Made by a program: the position numbers and the translations under genes. The notes below the pieces were generated by a model. That model was not told where the DNA came from. It saw only the letters and a program-made list of their open reading frames with translations, and ran no database searches. A stretch of DNA of 64,000 nt from VRUE01 sp963817945 (GTDB lineage Bacteria; Actinomycetota; Thermoleophilia; Solirubrobacterales; 70-9): assembly GCA_963817945.1 (NCBI GenBank), contig CAWFQH010000005.1, positions 186,001 through 250,000 on the forward strand, given 5' to 3'. Shown here in pieces: positions 25,542-32,895 of this stretch; the first letter of the stretch is position 1, and every line of letters starts with the position of its first letter.

Positions 25542-25612
25542 GGCGAATGAGGCTAGCTAACCCGACATGCGGCCATGTCGTCTTGCGGATGAGGTGCAAC
25601 TCCGCTTGCGAA

Positions 25613-25703
25613 GGAAGACGGGACATCCCCTCAACGGGCGGATACTCAAAACGCCGGCCTCATCAGGCCGGCGTTTGTCCGGGGAGGGGATGTCCCGTCT
25701 TCC
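25613..25703. repeat. Nested perfect inverted repeats (20-bp outer, 12-bp inner) between genes
   Basis: The outer arms at 25613-25632 and 25684-25703 are perfectly complementary over 20 bases. Inside is a perfect 12-bp hairpin, AAACGCCGGCCT-CATC-AGGCCGGCGTTT (25649-25676), followed by T-rich bases on both strands. The inner hairpin is a good intrinsic terminator for the acyl-CoA dehydrogenase gene, whose stop codon directly abuts the right outer arm. Confidence 0.8.
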
Positions 25704-26963
25704 CTACGCCGCCACAGGCTCGCGCTTCATCGCCGCCTCGGCGACTTCCGCCGCGTACCCCAGGCGCTCGGCGTATTCCCGTGCCTGCATCCGCGAGATG
25801 ACCATCCGCTGGATCTCCGCCGTGCCCTCGAACAGCTGGTAGATCTTGGCGTCGCGGAAGAACTTCTCCAACGGGCAGTCGCTGCTCCAGGCGTAAGGGC
25901 CGACGAGGTCCATCAGCGTCGTCGTCGCCCACATCGTCACGTCGCCGGCCTTCAGCTTCGACATCGAGCCCTGGCCGCCCCTCATCGGGATCCCGCTTCG
26001 GCCCATCCAGGCGGCACGCTGGACCAGCAGCCGGGCCGCCTCGATCTCGGTCGCGACATCGGCGAGCGTTTGCTGAATGCGCTGCGTCTGCAGAAGTGGC
26101 GTCCCGCCCTCCGAGCGACCGTCGAGGTACTCGAGGGTCCACTCGTAGGCGGCCTGCGCGATGCCCAGCGCCGAGGCGCCGACCAGGGGCCGGGTAATCT
26201 CGAAGGTCGCCAGCGCGTCGGCGCCGCGGGACTTCTTCCCTTCGCGGCCCCGCTGCAGCTTGCGCTCCAGCTTCTCCTCGCCGCCGAGCAGGTTCTCGAC
26301 CGGGATCCGGCAGTCCTCGAGGATCACCTCGGCGGTATGAGAGGCGCGAATCCCGAGCTTCGACTCCTTCTTACCCTGGCTGAGGCCGGGCGTGCCCTGG
26401 CCGACGACAAAGGAGGCCTGGCCGCGGGTGCCGAGGGTCGGGTCGACGGTGGCAACGACGACGTGGACGTCGGCGATGCCGCCGTTGGTGATGAAGACCT
26501 TGGTGCCGTTGAGGACCCACTCATCCCCATCGCGCTTGGCGGTCGTCTTCAAGCTCTTGACGTCGGAGCCAGCCTGCGGCTCGGTGACCGCGTAGGCGCC
26601 GAGCTTGATCTCGTCGCCACTGCCAAAACACTCCGGAACCCACTGGGCTATCTGCTCCGGCGTCCCGGAGGAGGCGATGCCGGCGGCGGCGAGGCCGGAG
26701 CCGGAGATCGCCAGTGCGATGCCGGCACAGCCCCAGTGGAACTCTTCGGCGGAGATCACCTGCATCTGGCCCTGGGCGTCGGCGGCGGAGCGTTGGATCG
26801 CCTCGAGGCCACCGAATCCCTGCTTACGAGCCTCTTTGACGACCTCCCAGGGAGTGCTCTCCTCTTCATCGTGTTTGCGCGCCGCCGGGCGGATCACGTC
26901 GCGGGCGAAGGCCCGGCAACTGTCTTTGTGCTCCTGCTGCTCCTCGGTCAGTGCGAAATCCAT
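25704..26963 (-). CDS. Acyl-CoA dehydrogenase
   Basis: 419 residues, FAD-dependent. N-terminal helical domain (LTEEQQEHKDSCRAFARDVI), the FAD/substrate signature AYAVTEPQAGSDVKSLKTTA with KVFITNGGIADVHVV, and the C-terminal catalytic region YQLFEGTAEIQRMVISRM, whose Glu is the usual proton-abstracting base. It carries out the first step of beta-oxidation; chain-length preference is unknown. A palindromic operator (27024-27039) lies 61 bases upstream, matching that of the thiolase/hydroxyacyl-CoA dehydrogenase pair at 38.8 kb, so a fatty-acid-responsive TetR regulator is likely. Confidence 0.92.
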   Translation of the reverse strand: MDFALTEEQQEHKDSCRAFARDVIRPAARKHDEEESTPWEVVKEARKQGFGGLEAIQRSAADAQGQMQVISAEEFHWGCAGIALAISGSGLAAAGIASSGTPEQIAQWVPECFGSGDEIKLGAYAVTEPQAGSDVKSLKTTAKRDGDEWVLNGTKVFITNGGIADVHVVVATVDPTLGTRGQASFVVGQGTPGLSQGKKESKLGIRASHTAEVILEDCRIPVENLLGGEEKLERKLQRGREGKKSRGADALATFEITRPLVGASALGIAQAAYEWTLEYLDGRSEGGTPLLQTQRIQQTLADVATEIEAARLLVQRAAWMGRSGIPMRGGQGSMSKLKAGDVTMWATTTLMDLVGPYAWSSDCPLEKFFRDAKIYQLFEGTAEIQRMVISRMQAREYAERLGYAAEVAEAAMKREPVAA

Positions 26964-27023
26964 CGATCCCCCTCGTAACGGCGCTGCGTCCCGCGACCGG
27001 ACGCGCGTCCTCTCGGTCGTTGA

Positions 27024-27039
27024 TTGACTGGTCAGTCAA
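27024..27039. promoter_or_regulatory. TetR-type palindromic operator, acyl-CoA dehydrogenase promoter
   Basis: TTGACTGGTCAGTCAA is a near-perfect palindrome lying between the divergent acyl-CoA dehydrogenase and cell-wall-binding genes. Its core is almost identical to the site at 38836-38859. A degenerate second copy (27059-27074, 12 of 16 matches on the reverse strand) lies closer to the plus-strand gene. Confidence 0.7.
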
Positions 27040-27098
27040 CCGCTGCGAGCCAGTTTAGCTGACCGACCAGCCAGGGCCGCGCATGTAGCTTTCCCCGC

Positions 27099-28454
27099 GT
27101 GGCTCGGCAGCAACCAATCAATGCCGACGTCCCGGCTAGGCCGGTGGGCGAGGAGCGTCCGAGCGGTGCCAAGACGCGCGCACCTGCAACCCCCTCTCCG
27201 CCTCGGCAGACCCAGCCGGATGCCAAGCGACAGCGCCGCGCCGTTCCCGGTGCCCTCAAGGGACTCATCGGCCTAGTCGTCCTCGCAATCGTCTTCATCG
27301 TCGCCGCGATACTCGGCGGTGGCTCGGCGCAGGAGCCGGCGTCCGACTCACCGGGCCCGGTGAGCGTCGATCGCAGCGGCGAGCCGGCGAGCTCACCCGC
27401 CGAGGGCCCGACCGAGCTGGGCTATCCGGGCTTCGCCACCAGCAACACGACCCGGGTCGGCGGGGCCGACGCTGCTTCCAACGCGGCCGGCGTGGCGCTG
27501 GCCGTCTACCCCGGGCTCGACGAAGCGCAGCGACCGCCCGCGGTGGTCCTCGTCGACGGTGACGACTGGCAGGGCGGGGTTGCCGCCTCGGTCCTGATGG
27601 GCGCTCCGCTCGGAGCGCCCCTGCTGATCTCCGAAGGAGACGAGCTGCCAGAGCCCACCCGCGAAGCCCTTGACGCGCTCGCCCCGCGGGGCAGCGCCGA
27701 GAGCGGTGGCGCCGCGGCCTTCGCGATCGGAACGGCAGCTGCGCCGGAGGGGCTGGAGACGAAACGGGTCGCGGGCGCTGCCGGCCCCGCCGCCACGGCG
27801 GCGGCGATCGCCCGCCTCCGCGACCAGCTCTTCGACCGTCCGCCGCGGCACCTGACGGTCGCGCCGGCCTCCGTCGCTGCCTTCGCGCTGCCGGCGGCGG
27901 CCTGGGCAGCGCGCTCAGGCGATCCGGTCCTCTTCGCTGCTCGCAACGGGCTACCGGCGGCCACGGCGAGCGTGCTGCGCAAGCACCAGGACGTTCCTGT
28001 GTATGTGCTCGGCCCGTCCTCGGCGATCTCCTCAGCGGTCGTGCGGCGGATCGCGACGCTTGGCGGACAGGTGCGGCGCGTCTCCGGCGAGGACCCGGTC
28101 GAGAACGCAATCGCCCTGGCTCGCTACTCCGACGGCGGCTTCGGCTGGAACGTCAACGACCCGGGTCACGGCTTCGTCGTCGCCCGCTCCGACGCGCCGC
28201 TCGACGCCGTCGTCGCAGCGCCGCTCTCGGCCTCCGGCACCTGGGGCCCGCTGCTGCTCACCGACAGCGCCGATACTCTTCCGCCGGCGCTGCGCGGATA
28301 CCTGCTCGACGTCAAGCCGGGCTACACCACCGATCCGACGCGCGCCTTCTACAACCATGTGTGGGTGATAGGAGACGAGGACGCAATCGACGTGAGCCAA
28401 CAGGCCGAAATTGACGAGCTGGCCGAGCTGGCCCGGATCGGGGCCGAATCGTGA
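27099..28454 (+). CDS. Membrane-anchored cell-wall-binding repeat (CWB2-like) protein
   Basis: 451 residues from a GTG. A basic Pro-rich cytoplasmic head is followed by one membrane helix (LKGLIGLVVLAIVFIVAAIL, about 49-68) and an acidic linker. Then come cell-wall-binding-type-2-like repeats with the typical pattern NTTRVGGADAASNAAGVALAVYPG, VLVDGDDWQGGVAASVLMGAPLGAPLLIS, and PVYVLGPSSAISSAVVRRIATLG. In Clostridia such repeats bind anionic wall polymers; here it is probably a surface-anchored protein. The -10-like TAGCTT sits 7 bases before the GTG, suggesting a leaderless transcript. The 83-residue gene follows closely. Confidence 0.78.
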   Translation: MARQQPINADVPARPVGEERPSGAKTRAPATPSPPRQTQPDAKRQRRAVPGALKGLIGLVVLAIVFIVAAILGGGSAQEPASDSPGPVSVDRSGEPASSPAEGPTELGYPGFATSNTTRVGGADAASNAAGVALAVYPGLDEAQRPPAVVLVDGDDWQGGVAASVLMGAPLGAPLLISEGDELPEPTREALDALAPRGSAESGGAAAFAIGTAAAPEGLETKRVAGAAGPAATAAAIARLRDQLFDRPPRHLTVAPASVAAFALPAAAWAARSGDPVLFAARNGLPAATASVLRKHQDVPVYVLGPSSAISSAVVRRIATLGGQVRRVSGEDPVENAIALARYSDGGFGWNVNDPGHGFVVARSDAPLDAVVAAPLSASGTWGPLLLTDSADTLPPALRGYLLDVKPGYTTDPTRAFYNHVWVIGDEDAIDVSQQAEIDELAELARIGAES

Positions 28455-28467
28455 GCGAGGCCGCGAA

Positions 28468-28719
28468 GTGAGCGAGGCCGAGAACCCCGAGCTGCTGACC
28501 GGGGGGCACGAGGTCAGCGCCGAGGACATCCGCGCCCTCGCCGGCGCCTCCACCCCCCACTTCGCGCTGCAGGTGCGCAACCGCATCCGCCGCCTGATCG
28601 AGCCGCTGCCGGCTGACCACCCGGCCCGCCGCGAAGGCGAGCGCAAGATCGCCGAGCTCGAGGACCTGGCCGAGCACAGCGGCGAGCCGCGCGGCACGAT
28701 CGGGATCGGGCACCGGTGA
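28468..28719 (+). CDS. Small hypothetical protein upstream of an MBL-fold hydrolase
   Basis: 83 residues from the GTG at 28468 (VSEAENPELLTGGHEVSAEDIRALAGASTP). Mostly helical and charged, with RNRIRRLIEPLPADHPARREGERKIAELEDLAEH. No family recognised. Its stop overlaps the start of the next gene (GTGA), so they are coupled. A 17-base tandem duplication (28451-28467 and 28468-28484, one mismatch) spans the end of the preceding gene and this start codon, so the ribosome-binding region is also duplicated. Confidence 0.65.
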   Translation: MSEAENPELLTGGHEVSAEDIRALAGASTPHFALQVRNRIRRLIEPLPADHPARREGERKIAELEDLAEHSGEPRGTIGIGHR

Positions 28720-29384
28720 AGAACCTCGCCCCCGGCGTCTGGCGGCTGAAGCAGATCCCCGCTCCCAGCGTCAACGTCTACCTGACCGAGGACGTCCTGA
28801 TCGACGCCGGTACCCGCTGGGACCGGCGCCGCATCTTCAACCAGATCAAGGGAATCGAGCTGTCGCTGCTGGCGCTGACCCACGTCCACCCCGACCATCA
28901 GGGCGTGGCCAAGGACGTCTGCGAAGCGCGCGGCATCCCCCTGGCCTGCCACGCCAACGACGTCGACGCGATGGAGGGCCGCCGTCCCGTGCAGGAGGCG
29001 GCGCCGAACAACCCCTTCAACCGCATCATCAAACGCATCTGGCAGGGCCCGCCGCACAAGGTCGACCGGGTGCTGAACGAGGGGGACGAGGTCGCCGGCT
29101 TCCGCGTCGTCCACGCACCTGGCCACGCTCGCGGCGAGGTGATCTTCTTTCGCGACTCCGACCGGGTGGCGATCTGCGGCGACGTGATCCGCAACATGAG
29201 CTACGCGACTGGAAGGCCGATGCTGGCCGAGCCGCCGGACATATTCACCGCCGACCCGGCCGAGAACCGGCGCTCGATCCATAAGCTCGCCGCACTCGAG
29301 CCCTCGCTGATCCTGCCTGGCCACGGGCCGGAGCTGACCGACATCTCCAAGTTCGAGCGGTTTGCCGCTGCGCTTCCCGGGTAA
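28716..29384 (+). CDS. Metallo-beta-lactamase-fold hydrolase
   Basis: 222 residues from a GTG overlapping the previous stop. Metal-binding motifs are complete: THVHPDHQG (HxHxDH), HAPGHARGE, the Asp of AICGDVI, and the C-terminal LPGHGPEL. That pattern indicates a dinuclear zinc hydrolase of the glyoxalase II/lactonase type, cytoplasmic as no signal is present. The substrate cannot be told. It lies third in the run 27099-28454, 28468-28719, 28716-29384. Confidence 0.88.
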   Translation: MKNLAPGVWRLKQIPAPSVNVYLTEDVLIDAGTRWDRRRIFNQIKGIELSLLALTHVHPDHQGVAKDVCEARGIPLACHANDVDAMEGRRPVQEAAPNNPFNRIIKRIWQGPPHKVDRVLNEGDEVAGFRVVHAPGHARGEVIFFRDSDRVAICGDVIRNMSYATGRPMLAEPPDIFTADPAENRRSIHKLAALEPSLILPGHGPELTDISKFERFAAALPG

Positions 29385-29397
29385 GGGGGCCGGCAAG

Positions 29398-29913
29398 ATG
29401 CGCAACCGACGTCCCTCGCCCGCAATGGTGGTTGCCCTGATCGCACTGGCGGTGGCGCTGGGCGGAACGGCGATCGCCGCCCAGACGATCAACGGCGGCG
29501 CAATCAAAAAGCAGACGATCGGCGGCGGCAAGCTGAAGCCCAAGACGCTCACCGGCTTCCAGATCAACACCAACAAGCTCGGAGTGGTGCCGGCCGCGCA
29601 GCGCGCCACCCACACCTACTGGGCCGTGATCAATAACCCGCCGGGCGCCGGGAATGCCGCTCTCGCCCGGGCCAGCGACGCCACCATCACCGCCAGCGAG
29701 GGCGGCGGCGCGGTGACCGTCGTCTTTATGCAGAACGTCGGCGCCTGCGTCAACGTGAGCAGCCGCAACAACGCGGGCACGACGCCCCCGGGCGCCGGGT
29801 TCGCACAGACCAACACCTCGGCCGCCAATCCGAACGCGATCGAAGTCAGGACGCGCGACGCGCAGGGCAACCCCGAGGATGCCGACTTTCACCTGCTCGT
29901 CGTCTGTCCCTAA
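29398..29913 (+). CDS. Small secreted protein of a Thermoleophilia-type family
   Basis: 171 residues from the ATG at 29398 with AAGGGGG upstream. The start MRNRRPSPAMVVALIALAVALGGTAIAAQTI is a signal/anchor segment characteristic of many short secreted proteins in this class. It is followed by an imperfect Gly/Lys repeat (NGGAIKKQTIGGGKLKPKTLTG). The rest is a predicted beta domain (TYWAVINNPPGAG, GGAVTVVFMQNVGACVNVSS, DADFHLLVVCP) with two cysteines. Function unknown. Confidence 0.72.
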   Translation: MRNRRPSPAMVVALIALAVALGGTAIAAQTINGGAIKKQTIGGGKLKPKTLTGFQINTNKLGVVPAAQRATHTYWAVINNPPGAGNAALARASDATITASEGGGAVTVVFMQNVGACVNVSSRNNAGTTPPGAGFAQTNTSAANPNAIEVRTRDAQGNPEDADFHLLVVCP

Positions 29914-29957
29914 CGGCGCGACGACTACTCGGTGAGTTCGGTGTAATACCGCGGGCG

Positions 29958-30008
29958 GTGATAGCCGACCTGCACGCCCACCCGATGCACCTCGTTCCCA
30001 AGGGATAG
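29958..30008 (+). pseudogene. Possible remnant: N-terminus of a membrane-dipeptidase-like gene
   Basis: A GTG followed by codons for IADLHAHPMHLVPKG and then a stop. A short DLHAHPMHL segment at an N-terminus resembles the metal-binding beginning of renal-dipeptidase (M19)-type proteins. Nothing downstream continues it. It could be a decayed gene head or chance. Confidence 0.25.
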
Positions 30009-30016
30009 GTGAGCCT

Positions 30017-31276
30017 ATGGCTACCGCTCGCCCCAGGCGCATGAGCGGCGAGGAGAAGATGCGCCTCCTGCGCCGCTTCCAGCCCTGCCTTCGCTACGAC
30101 TCGCTGGAGTGCTATTTCGCCGACTCGGCCGAGCTATGGACCCTCAATCCCGGCAACCGGCTGCGCCGCAAGAACGGGACGACCATCGCCACGGTGGGCG
30201 CTGGGCTGACGCTCGACTTCCTCCGGCCGAGCCGGTATCCCGATGGATCCGAGGTCGCCCCGAGTGACGTAGTCGAAGCCGGCAACGAGGACTACAGCGC
30301 ACAGTACCTGGAGCTGCGCAGGGACAATCCCGGACTGCGCAACGTCGTCTACGCCCACGTCGCCGAGACGACCAAGGGTGCCTGGCTGCAGTACTGGCTC
30401 TTCTACTTCCTCAACGACTACCAGCTGGCCTGGGGCGCAGGCGTGCACGAAGGCGACTGGGAGATGGTCCAGTACAAGCTGTGGGCGGACGGAAGCGAGC
30501 CCGAGACGGCGGTATACGCGCAGCACAACTTCTGCCAGGTGAAGCCCTGGAGCGAGGTGAGGCGCCTCGCCGAGGAGAAGGAAGAGGACGGGATCGCGCC
30601 GGAGCCTGGCGACCGCGACCGGCCGCTGGTCTACGTCGGGCGCGGCTCGCATGCCTCCTACTTCACCGCCGGCTTCCACCCGACCGACTTCTACGACTAC
30701 ACCGACGGCAGGCGCCGGCCCAAGTCAGCCCGCCTCGAGGTCGTCGAGGAGCCGCCGCCCGGCTGGTTCGAGTGGCCGGGCCGCTGGGGAGGCTCTCGAG
30801 CCGGCGGCAAGGGGCCGACCGGGCCCTGTGCGCACGCCCAGTGGGACGAGCCCGAAAGCCTGCTCGCGAAGGCCTACCAGGGCGAGGAGGAAGGCTCGGA
30901 GCCGAGCGCGCCGCACCTCTGGGCGCGGCGGCGGCGCAACCGCCTGTTGCTCGAGTTCGACTTCTCGCCGATGCCGGAGCCCCCCAAGCGGCTGATCGCC
31001 ACGGTCAACTCGAGCGACGAGCCGGACGTTGCGCCGCACGCCTTCCGCTTCGCCTTGAGGTCGGTCGTCCTCGGCACCCTGCAGACGCGGATCGAGCTCG
31101 AGCCCTCCAAGCACTACGACGTCTCGATCGCCGTGATCGACGAGCAGGACCGCCCGAGTGCCGCCGAGGTGGTCATCCTCGCGCCGAGCAACGGCCTGCT
31201 CGGCCTGCGGCGGCGCATCACGTCTTCCTTCGGTCGCCTCGTCCACCTCGTCCGGCTCGCGTTCGGCGGCGCCTGA
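30017..31276 (+). CDS. VPS62-like domain protein
   Basis: 419 residues. The central part (about 120-260) has AWLQYWLFYFLND, HEGDWEMVQYKLW, PLVYVGRGSHASYF and FYDYTDGRRRP, matching the VPS62/DUF946-type proteins better known from plants and fungi, which share a HEGDWE motif. A trailing beta-rich C-terminus follows (VAPHAFRFALRSVVLGTLQTRIELEPSKHYDVSIAVIDEQDRPSAAEVVI), perhaps an immunoglobulin-like fold. No signal peptide, so probably cytoplasmic. Biochemical role unknown. AGGTGAG lies just before the ATG. Confidence 0.65.
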   Translation: MATARPRRMSGEEKMRLLRRFQPCLRYDSLECYFADSAELWTLNPGNRLRRKNGTTIATVGAGLTLDFLRPSRYPDGSEVAPSDVVEAGNEDYSAQYLELRRDNPGLRNVVYAHVAETTKGAWLQYWLFYFLNDYQLAWGAGVHEGDWEMVQYKLWADGSEPETAVYAQHNFCQVKPWSEVRRLAEEKEEDGIAPEPGDRDRPLVYVGRGSHASYFTAGFHPTDFYDYTDGRRRPKSARLEVVEEPPPGWFEWPGRWGGSRAGGKGPTGPCAHAQWDEPESLLAKAYQGEEEGSEPSAPHLWARRRRNRLLLEFDFSPMPEPPKRLIATVNSSDEPDVAPHAFRFALRSVVLGTLQTRIELEPSKHYDVSIAVIDEQDRPSAAEVVILAPSNGLLGLRRRITSSFGRLVHLVRLAFGGA

Positions 31277-31281
31277 GGCCT

Positions 31282-31497
31282 ATGCTTGCGCGCGTGAGCG
31301 AAGCGCCGCACGGGTTCAAGGAGGGCGACAAGGTCTGGGTCGAGGACGGAGACGGGAAGCACCATCCCGGCGTCTTCGTCGGCGACAACGAAGCGGCCGG
31401 ATGGTTCGGCGGCGGCCCTAGCGCCTACGTCGCTCACCCCGAGGCGCACCAGGCCGAGGTCGTCTCGATCTTCCGCATCACGCCGCGCGAGGAGTAG
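31282..31497 (+). CDS. Small SH3/Tudor-like hypothetical protein
   Basis: 71 residues from the ATG at 31282 (a GTG at 31294 is an alternative). The pattern GFKEGDKVWVEDGDGKHHPGVFVGD and then AYVAHPEAHQAEVVSIFRI looks like a small beta barrel of SH3 or Tudor type. It follows the VPS62-like gene by 5 bases and is likely cotranscribed. No known function. Confidence 0.6.
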   Translation: MLARVSEAPHGFKEGDKVWVEDGDGKHHPGVFVGDNEAAGWFGGGPSAYVAHPEAHQAEVVSIFRITPREE

Positions 31498-31533
31498 CGA
31501 CTGAGGGTAAAGCTCGGCGCGCCCGCCAGGCGG

Positions 31534-31821
31534 CTACGCGGGAACTCTGGCGGCGTCCATATCCACTCTCTTGCCGTGGAACGGGACGTCCTCGGCGAGG
31601 AGCAGCCGGCGCTGACGGTCTCCCTTGGCTAGCGAGCCGTCGGCACGGACGACCCGCCACCAGGGCAGGTCGGGGTCGTCGCACTCGAACAGCACCGCTC
31701 CGGCGAAGCGCGGCGACCCTGGCGAGACGTCGCCGTAGGTGCGCACGAACCCCGCCGGGATCCCCCGCACCCGCTCGAGGACTTCGAGCTCCGATGCGTG
31801 AGTTCGCGTTTTGTCGCGCAT
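31534..31821 (-). CDS. Alkyltransferase-like (ATL) DNA-damage recognition protein
   Basis: 95 residues, the size of ATL proteins. The sequence follows the MGMT DNA-binding domain: VLERVRGIPAGFVRTYGDVSP, then DLPWWRVVRADGSLAKG and RRLLLAEDVPF. The methyl-acceptor Pro-Cys-His-Arg site of true O6-methylguanine transferases reads Pro-Trp-Trp-Arg here, so it cannot transfer alkyl groups. Known ATLs bind O6-alkylguanine and hand the lesion to nucleotide excision repair. Monocistronic by position. Confidence 0.85.
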   Translation of the reverse strand: MRDKTRTHASELEVLERVRGIPAGFVRTYGDVSPGSPRFAGAVLFECDDPDLPWWRVVRADGSLAKGDRQRRLLLAEDVPFHGKRVDMDAARVPA

Positions 31822-31840
31822 AGCGCGAGTAAAGGCGAAC

Positions 31841-32875
31841 TCAGCTGGTGGGGGTGGGGCCGAAGGCGTCGATCAAGCGGTTCTGGTACTCGCCCAGCTC
31901 CTCGGGCGAGATGAAGTAGGTGGGCGGCGTCAGGAAGAGGCCGTCGGCCCGCTCGGCCGTCGCTTCGACGCGGGCGCGGACCTTGTCGAAGGGTCCGGCG
32001 GCGCAGTAGGTGTCAACCATCTCGTCGCTGATCGCCTGCGGCACCGCAGCGAGGTCGCCGCTGCGGAAAGCCTGGCCGGCGGCGGCGGCGTTGTCGGCGA
32101 ACCCGTGCATCTCCCACAGCGGCGCGTAGGTCTTGACCGTCGCGTAGAAGGCAATCGTGCGGCGGGCCATCTCGATTGCTCGCCCCTCGTCGTCGTCGAT
32201 CGCGCAGCAGACGGTCGGTAGGTAGTCGAAGTCATTGCGGTCGCGGCCAGAGCGGTCCAGTCCCTCCTCAAAGGAGGAGACGACGACCTCGTCGATCCAA
32301 CGCAGGCTCTGGATCGGGTGTCCGATCAGGCCGTCGGCGACGTCGCCGGCCATGCGGCACATCCCGCCCTGTACCCCGGCGGTGTAGATCGGCACCGACT
32401 CGCGGACGGTCGGATGAGGGCGGATCCAGCCCTTGATGTCAATGTCGTAGTAGGAGCCCTCATAGCGGATCGGCTCGCCCTTGCCCGCCTGCTGCATGAT
32501 CAGCCGCGTCGCCTCGATCGCCTCACGCAGGTGCGGGGCAGGACGGCCGTACTCGGCGTTGTGCCAGGTCTCGTTGAGGCGCTTGACGCCGGAGCCAAGG
32601 CCGAGCCGAAAGCGCCCGCCCGACATCTCGTCGACGTCGAGCGCCGAGACGGCGAGGATGAAGGGGCTTCGGGTGAAGGCCCAGGCGATGCCGGTCGCGA
32701 TGCCGATTTCCTCGGTACGTCCGGCCAGGTAGGCAGCTTGGGTGACCGAGGAGCGAAACAGCTCCGGCGCCCAGACGCACTCGACCCCGGCCGCTTCGGC
32801 GCGTTTCGCCTCCGCCTCGAGGTCGGCGACGGTGGTGCCGATCGCGGCAACGGAGATGCGATCGAGCGCGCCCAT
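31841..32875 (-). CDS. LLM-class (F420-dependent) oxidoreductase
   Basis: 344 residues, a bacterial-luciferase-like TIM barrel. Typical motifs: AAGVECVWAPELF, LAGRTEEIGIATGIAWAFTRSPFILAVSALDVDEMSGGRFRLGLGSG, and VPIYTAGVQGGMCRMAGDVADGLIGH. Actinobacterial members usually use coenzyme F420 rather than FMN; that is family knowledge. It lies downstream of two acyl-CoA dehydrogenase genes on the same strand (20-base gap), so it probably acts on a lipid or polyketide-like intermediate in the same pathway. Confidence 0.88.
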   Translation of the reverse strand: MGALDRISVAAIGTTVADLEAEAKRAEAAGVECVWAPELFRSSVTQAAYLAGRTEEIGIATGIAWAFTRSPFILAVSALDVDEMSGGRFRLGLGSGVKRLNETWHNAEYGRPAPHLREAIEATRLIMQQAGKGEPIRYEGSYYDIDIKGWIRPHPTVRESVPIYTAGVQGGMCRMAGDVADGLIGHPIQSLRWIDEVVVSSFEEGLDRSGRDRNDFDYLPTVCCAIDDDEGRAIEMARRTIAFYATVKTYAPLWEMHGFADNAAAAGQAFRSGDLAAVPQAISDEMVDTYCAAGPFDKVRARVEATAERADGLFLTPPTYFISPEELGEYQNRLIDAFGPTPTS

Positions 32876-32895
32876 GCGACCGGTCTACCGGAGCC

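Noticed and set aside
26985..27025. A stretch resembling block 1 of structured element B (GTCCTCTCGGTCG)
   Set aside because: It lacks the spacing, the closing stem and the second conserved block, and lies on the other strand; probably chance.
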